A DNA stretch of 64,000 nt, taken from Bacteroidota bacterium. GTDB lineage: Bacteria > Bacteroidota > Bacteroidia > Cytophagales > Cyclobacteriaceae. The translations under genes were made by a program, and so were the position numbers. Shown here one piece after another: positions 62,301 through 64,000 of the stretch (the first letter of the stretch is position 1; every line of letters begins with the position of its first letter). The stretch covers positions 1-64,000 of the forward strand of contig JAFDYX010000028.1 of NCBI GenBank assembly GCA_018267215.1, given 5' to 3'. The notes beneath the pieces are model-generated. The model had not been told where the DNA came from and ran no database searches. It was given only the letters and a program-made list of their open reading frames with translations.

Positions 62301-64000
62301 AGAAGCCAATGGTTTGATTATTTTTTACCAGTGGCCCGTGCACGCTGATGAACATCTGAATCCGTTTGTAGTTAAACAAATCCATCGTTACGTTCTTGTA
62401 CATGGCGCGTGCATCACCATCAGGCAGTCCTGTTACACACAACTGCACAGACTGTTCGTTTAGCCTTCGTTGCACAACAGAGGTTACATCATAGTCGCGA
62501 GCCAGCGGAGTTACATAGCCGGGTTTGTTTCCATCGGGCTGTCCATTCTCTTCGATGTTTACCGTGGAGATTGTAAAATTGTCATAGTTGGGTTCGGGTA
62601 CTTCCGTCAGGGCAGATTCAAGCAAGCTGCCTGTATATTGCCTCCACCGCTGCCCCACCAAGCGGAAGTTAACCATGCGCAGCACTACCGGCTGGTTAAA
62701 TCCCGTCATCACCATGCGCAGGTATTTAATTGTTTTAAAGCCGTTGATTTCTCCCACTTGTGAATCGAAATTTCTGATGGGGATACGGAACAGATACCAG
62801 GTTACACCCGGAAAAGCCGAAGGCGAAATTTTGTCAACAATATATTTGTTGCCAACCTGCAGTTGATTGGGGCGCAGGTTGATGTTGTAAACATAGTAGT
62901 CTTCCACGTCAGTCAGCGTATTGTCGCCATTAATGTCTTCGTTGTCGGGCAGCGTAGTGCCGGCAACCGAGTAAGCCGAGGCGCCCGAAACGATGGGCGA
63001 GTTGTTTTCTAAGCCGTTATAGTTTTTGTAGCGTTGCAAAACCTGTGCTTTGTTATTGTCGTAATCCTGCCCCAGATAATACTGAAAGTCATCGGCTGAG
63101 GGGTCTTTCAGTACGATGGGCTGAGCTGTTGCCGGAACAGCGTTTATAAAACTTTGAAATTTTGGGTCTGTTGCTTCCCGTGCACTGCTGAGTCCATCAA
63201 AGCCTACATCTTGATTGGGCCGTGATGTACTCGAGTTATCAAATGCATTGTTTACATACTGTTTGTTGGTGATGTAGCCCCATGGGCTGTTTTGATAAAC
63301 ATTGTTGGAGCTGAGGTTGCCATCTACCGGTAGCCCGTTTTCAAATGCCTGCTCATTGTCGTGCCCCACATCTTCTGAAACATTGCCCAAATGGAAAATC
63401 AAATTTCCTCCAGTTGTATTGTTTGTATTGAAAATCCCATCTTGCACTACCCCGTTCGCCCCGGTGATAAACGGATCCATCATCCAAAACTCCAGATACT
63501 CAATGTTGGCAGCATCAAAGTCCACATTGGTGCGAATAGCCGTAGTGATCCCTGCCCAGTTATTGGCGGGCGCTTGCAAGGTAGCATCTGCATTGAGGTT
63601 AGGGTTGTAGTTGTACTGGCCGCGTTCGGAAGGAAAATACGCTACGTTCAATACCGGTTGATAAAAATTGCCGATATAGTTGTCGAAGTAGGGAAAAATT
63701 TCTCTGGGCGCTACGGGTCGTTGGTAGTGGTTATTTAAGTTAATATTGGGCGGTGCATAAGAATATCCGCCAGACACATAAAAAATATTATCAATCTGAA
63801 ACCACGACATCTTGGCTCGTAAGTAACCCGAGCGCAAGTCATTTAAGGCGCCATTGGTTTTATCATAAGCTGATTCGCGCGGTGTAGAAGCCAGCTTCCA
63901 TGCCTGGGGCGAGAGCAGACTGTACGGTGTGGCGGCATTTTCAAAATCATCAATAAACGAAGTGGCTTGCCCCTGCACTTTGTTGGAAGAGCCCGGCAAC
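59320..64000 (-). CDS. sprA: T9SS outer-membrane translocon protein SprA (C-terminal part)
   Basis: 1559 residues of the C-terminal part of SprA, the giant barrel that forms the pore of the type IX secretion system and is needed for gliding in Flavobacterium. The frame runs off the right edge; the first in-window codons read PGSSNKVQGQATSFIDDFEN, a known SprA interior block. Other markers: YLEFWMMDPFI, VGWQYQSKFKGIQPLKD-like text, YMVTEGTMLAGF, LPNWRLDYSGLNKL and the terminal barrel strands ending TRGGFKLIFQLTQ. Full family length is over 2,000 residues, so roughly the first third is missing. gcvH and lipA follow it on the same strand. Confidence 0.96.
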   Translation of the reverse strand, partial: LPGSSNKVQGQATSFIDDFENAATPYSLLSPQAWKLASTPRESAYDKTNGALNDLRSGYLRAKMSWFQIDNIFYVSGGYSYAPPNINLNNHYQRPVAPREIFPYFDNYIGNFYQPVLNVAYFPSERGQYNYNPNLNADATLQAPANNWAGITTAIRTNVDFDAANIEYLEFWMMDPFITGANGVVQDGIFNTNNTTGGNLIFHLGNVSEDVGHDNEQAFENGLPVDGNLSSNNVYQNSPWGYITNKQYVNNAFDNSSTSRPNQDVGFDGLSSAREATDPKFQSFINAVPATAQPIVLKDPSADDFQYYLGQDYDNNKAQVLQRYKNYNGLENNSPIVSGASAYSVAGTTLPDNEDINGDNTLTDVEDYYVYNINLRPNQLQVGNKYIVDKISPSAFPGVTWYLFRIPIRNFDSQVGEINGFKTIKYLRMVMTGFNQPVVLRMVNFRLVGQRWRQYTGSLLESALTEVPEPNYDNFTISTVNIEENGQPDGNKPGYVTPLARDYDVTSVVQRRLNEQSVQLCVTGLPDGDARAMYKNVTMDLFNYKRIQMFISVHGPLVKNNQTIGFLRIGTDWDQNYYEVQLPLAVTPPNTNSQSEVWPLQNQIDLALDDLYALKIQRDRAAYPLTVPYPQYGPQPLPDGKHSIRIMGRPDLSQLKMIMIGIRNPRDDGRSYDVCMWADELRLTGFDQTPGWAANVVMSTKLADLGTITGSYRHIGFGYGDVQTKIYQRSRSNINQFDISMNLNLEKLLPRNTGLKIPMFFSYESIIADPKFDPANPDLRINAALNAFATDAQRSAYLNKIMDISTRKSINFTNVRKMKVKKDAVNHIYDIENFTFTYLYTEANQHNFNLMQNTRKNVKGAVGWQYQSKFKGIQPLKDVKFTSSKYLQLLKDFNVNPVPTSMSVRGELERSFTKIAYRNNDPTSITQLPNYQKFFVFNRYYNMSWAITKSLKVDYNATANAIIDEPYGDINTQHARDSVIGNLKKLGRMKYFEQNINTTYTLPFDKFPATNWVSADYKYTVGYNWRAGPLETVDSLKIGNTIQNTRNQALTGKMDMVKLYNKIGFLKDINSPKPKPPPPKNEAERLRLARADTVPHPPELKLLKAMLRLIMSLRSINVTYMVTEGTMLAGFNKTPKLLGLDQSWMAPGVGFVLGEQDPYIAQKAANNGWLVHNKKLTTPFSQTQTKDFSLRASMEPFNDVKIQFDAKKTSNASFQEIFRDTTGQGAYAGLNPSRNGSYKISFISVATAFKNNNDMNSDVFNQFKTNLGVLQRRFKAYSSDGYNTQSQDVLIPAFIAAYSGRSAQTVGLSPFPSIPLPNWRLDYSGLNKLEPFKNIFSSVLISHAYSSSYMVANYSNSLLYNDFNQLNVSSSVENYNRSYLASQFNTDSLRQLVPVFVISQVLISETFAPLIGINVRTKTKLSFTFNYKTKRDISLSVPNAQITEVNGKDWSVEVGYTKNNMRLPFRDAGRIITLKNDITFRFTMSLMSTATIQRRIDQGSTITNGNINFQFRPNISYAINKKLQLQFYIERTTNNPLVSNSYYRATTRGGFKLIFQLTQ

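Overview
The window looks like core chromosome of a gliding-type Bacteroidota, most likely Cytophagales or a close relative. Signs seen directly: the C-terminal two thirds of SprA (the type IX secretion outer-membrane pore), a PorP/SprF-type protein, cargo proteins with type A and type B T9SS C-terminal domains, Bacteroidota-only families (DUF4295, DUF6048, DUF6452, DUF2911), bacillithiol ligase BshC, almost no Shine-Dalgarno sequences, several TTG/GTG starts, and promoters of the Bacteroidota form TTG-N19-TAnnTTTG (clearest before gdhA, rpsL and rpmB). I see no phage, insertion sequence, CRISPR array or integrase.

Layout. 1-0.9 kb: AT-rich hypothetical genes at the left edge. 1.0-3.1 kb (-): DUF493, pterin dehydratase, RsmI and an inositol-monophosphatase-type enzyme. 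3.2-11.0 kb (-): an envelope cluster reading CoaX, outer-membrane protein, TPR protein, LptC lipoprotein, a 52-residue membrane protein, a CNNM/CBS/CorC protein and a periplasmic PPIase; only the LptC-52 aa-CorC core is tightly linked, because terminators follow the TPR and PPIase genes. 11.0-13.4 kb (+): anmK and gdhA. 13.4-14.9 kb (-): pyrR-pyrB. 15.0-19.3 kb: rpmB-rpmG-DUF4295-ftsY, the opposed pair DUF6452/DUF6048, then rimO. 19.4-25.1 kb: bshC, an FMN-binding glutamate-synthase-like protein with an apparent homopolymer frameshift, 5-FTHF cyclo-ligase, agmatine deiminase and a DUF2911 protein. 25.1-31.1 kb: a structured intergenic region and a TolC-RND-adaptor efflux operon. 31.1-34.9 kb: HrpB and a Tat-signal class V aminotransferase. 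35.1-41.5 kb: a divergent SprF-like/giant type B cargo pair. 41.7-46.0 kb: a DabA-DabB inorganic-carbon transporter. 46.2-48.5 kb: a charged helical protein, HtrA and a SET protein. 48.6-52.0 kb (-): the str operon rpsL-rpsG-fusA-rpsJ, closed by a terminator. 52.2-57.5 kb: lipoprotein plus NnrE/NnrD, a lone type A sorting domain, a serine hydrolase, RsmG, CrcB and PlsC. 57.6-57.9 kb: tRNA-Val(GAC) next to a tandem repeat carrying two broken tRNA copies. 57.9-64.0 kb (-): SprA (cut by the window edge), GcvH, LipA.

Functional links: LipA makes the lipoyl group carried by GcvH; RimO modifies S12, encoded here by rpsL; SprA would export the T9SS cargo proteins; LptC, the PPIase and PlsC serve envelope construction. 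Most of the window is ordinary housekeeping. I found no clearly new multi-gene system. The best leads are the frameshifted glutamate-synthase-like gene, the tRNA-half tandem repeat, the stand-alone T9SS sorting domain, the RND pump lacking the usual relay lysine, DabAB in this setting, and the hairpins upstream of the efflux operon.
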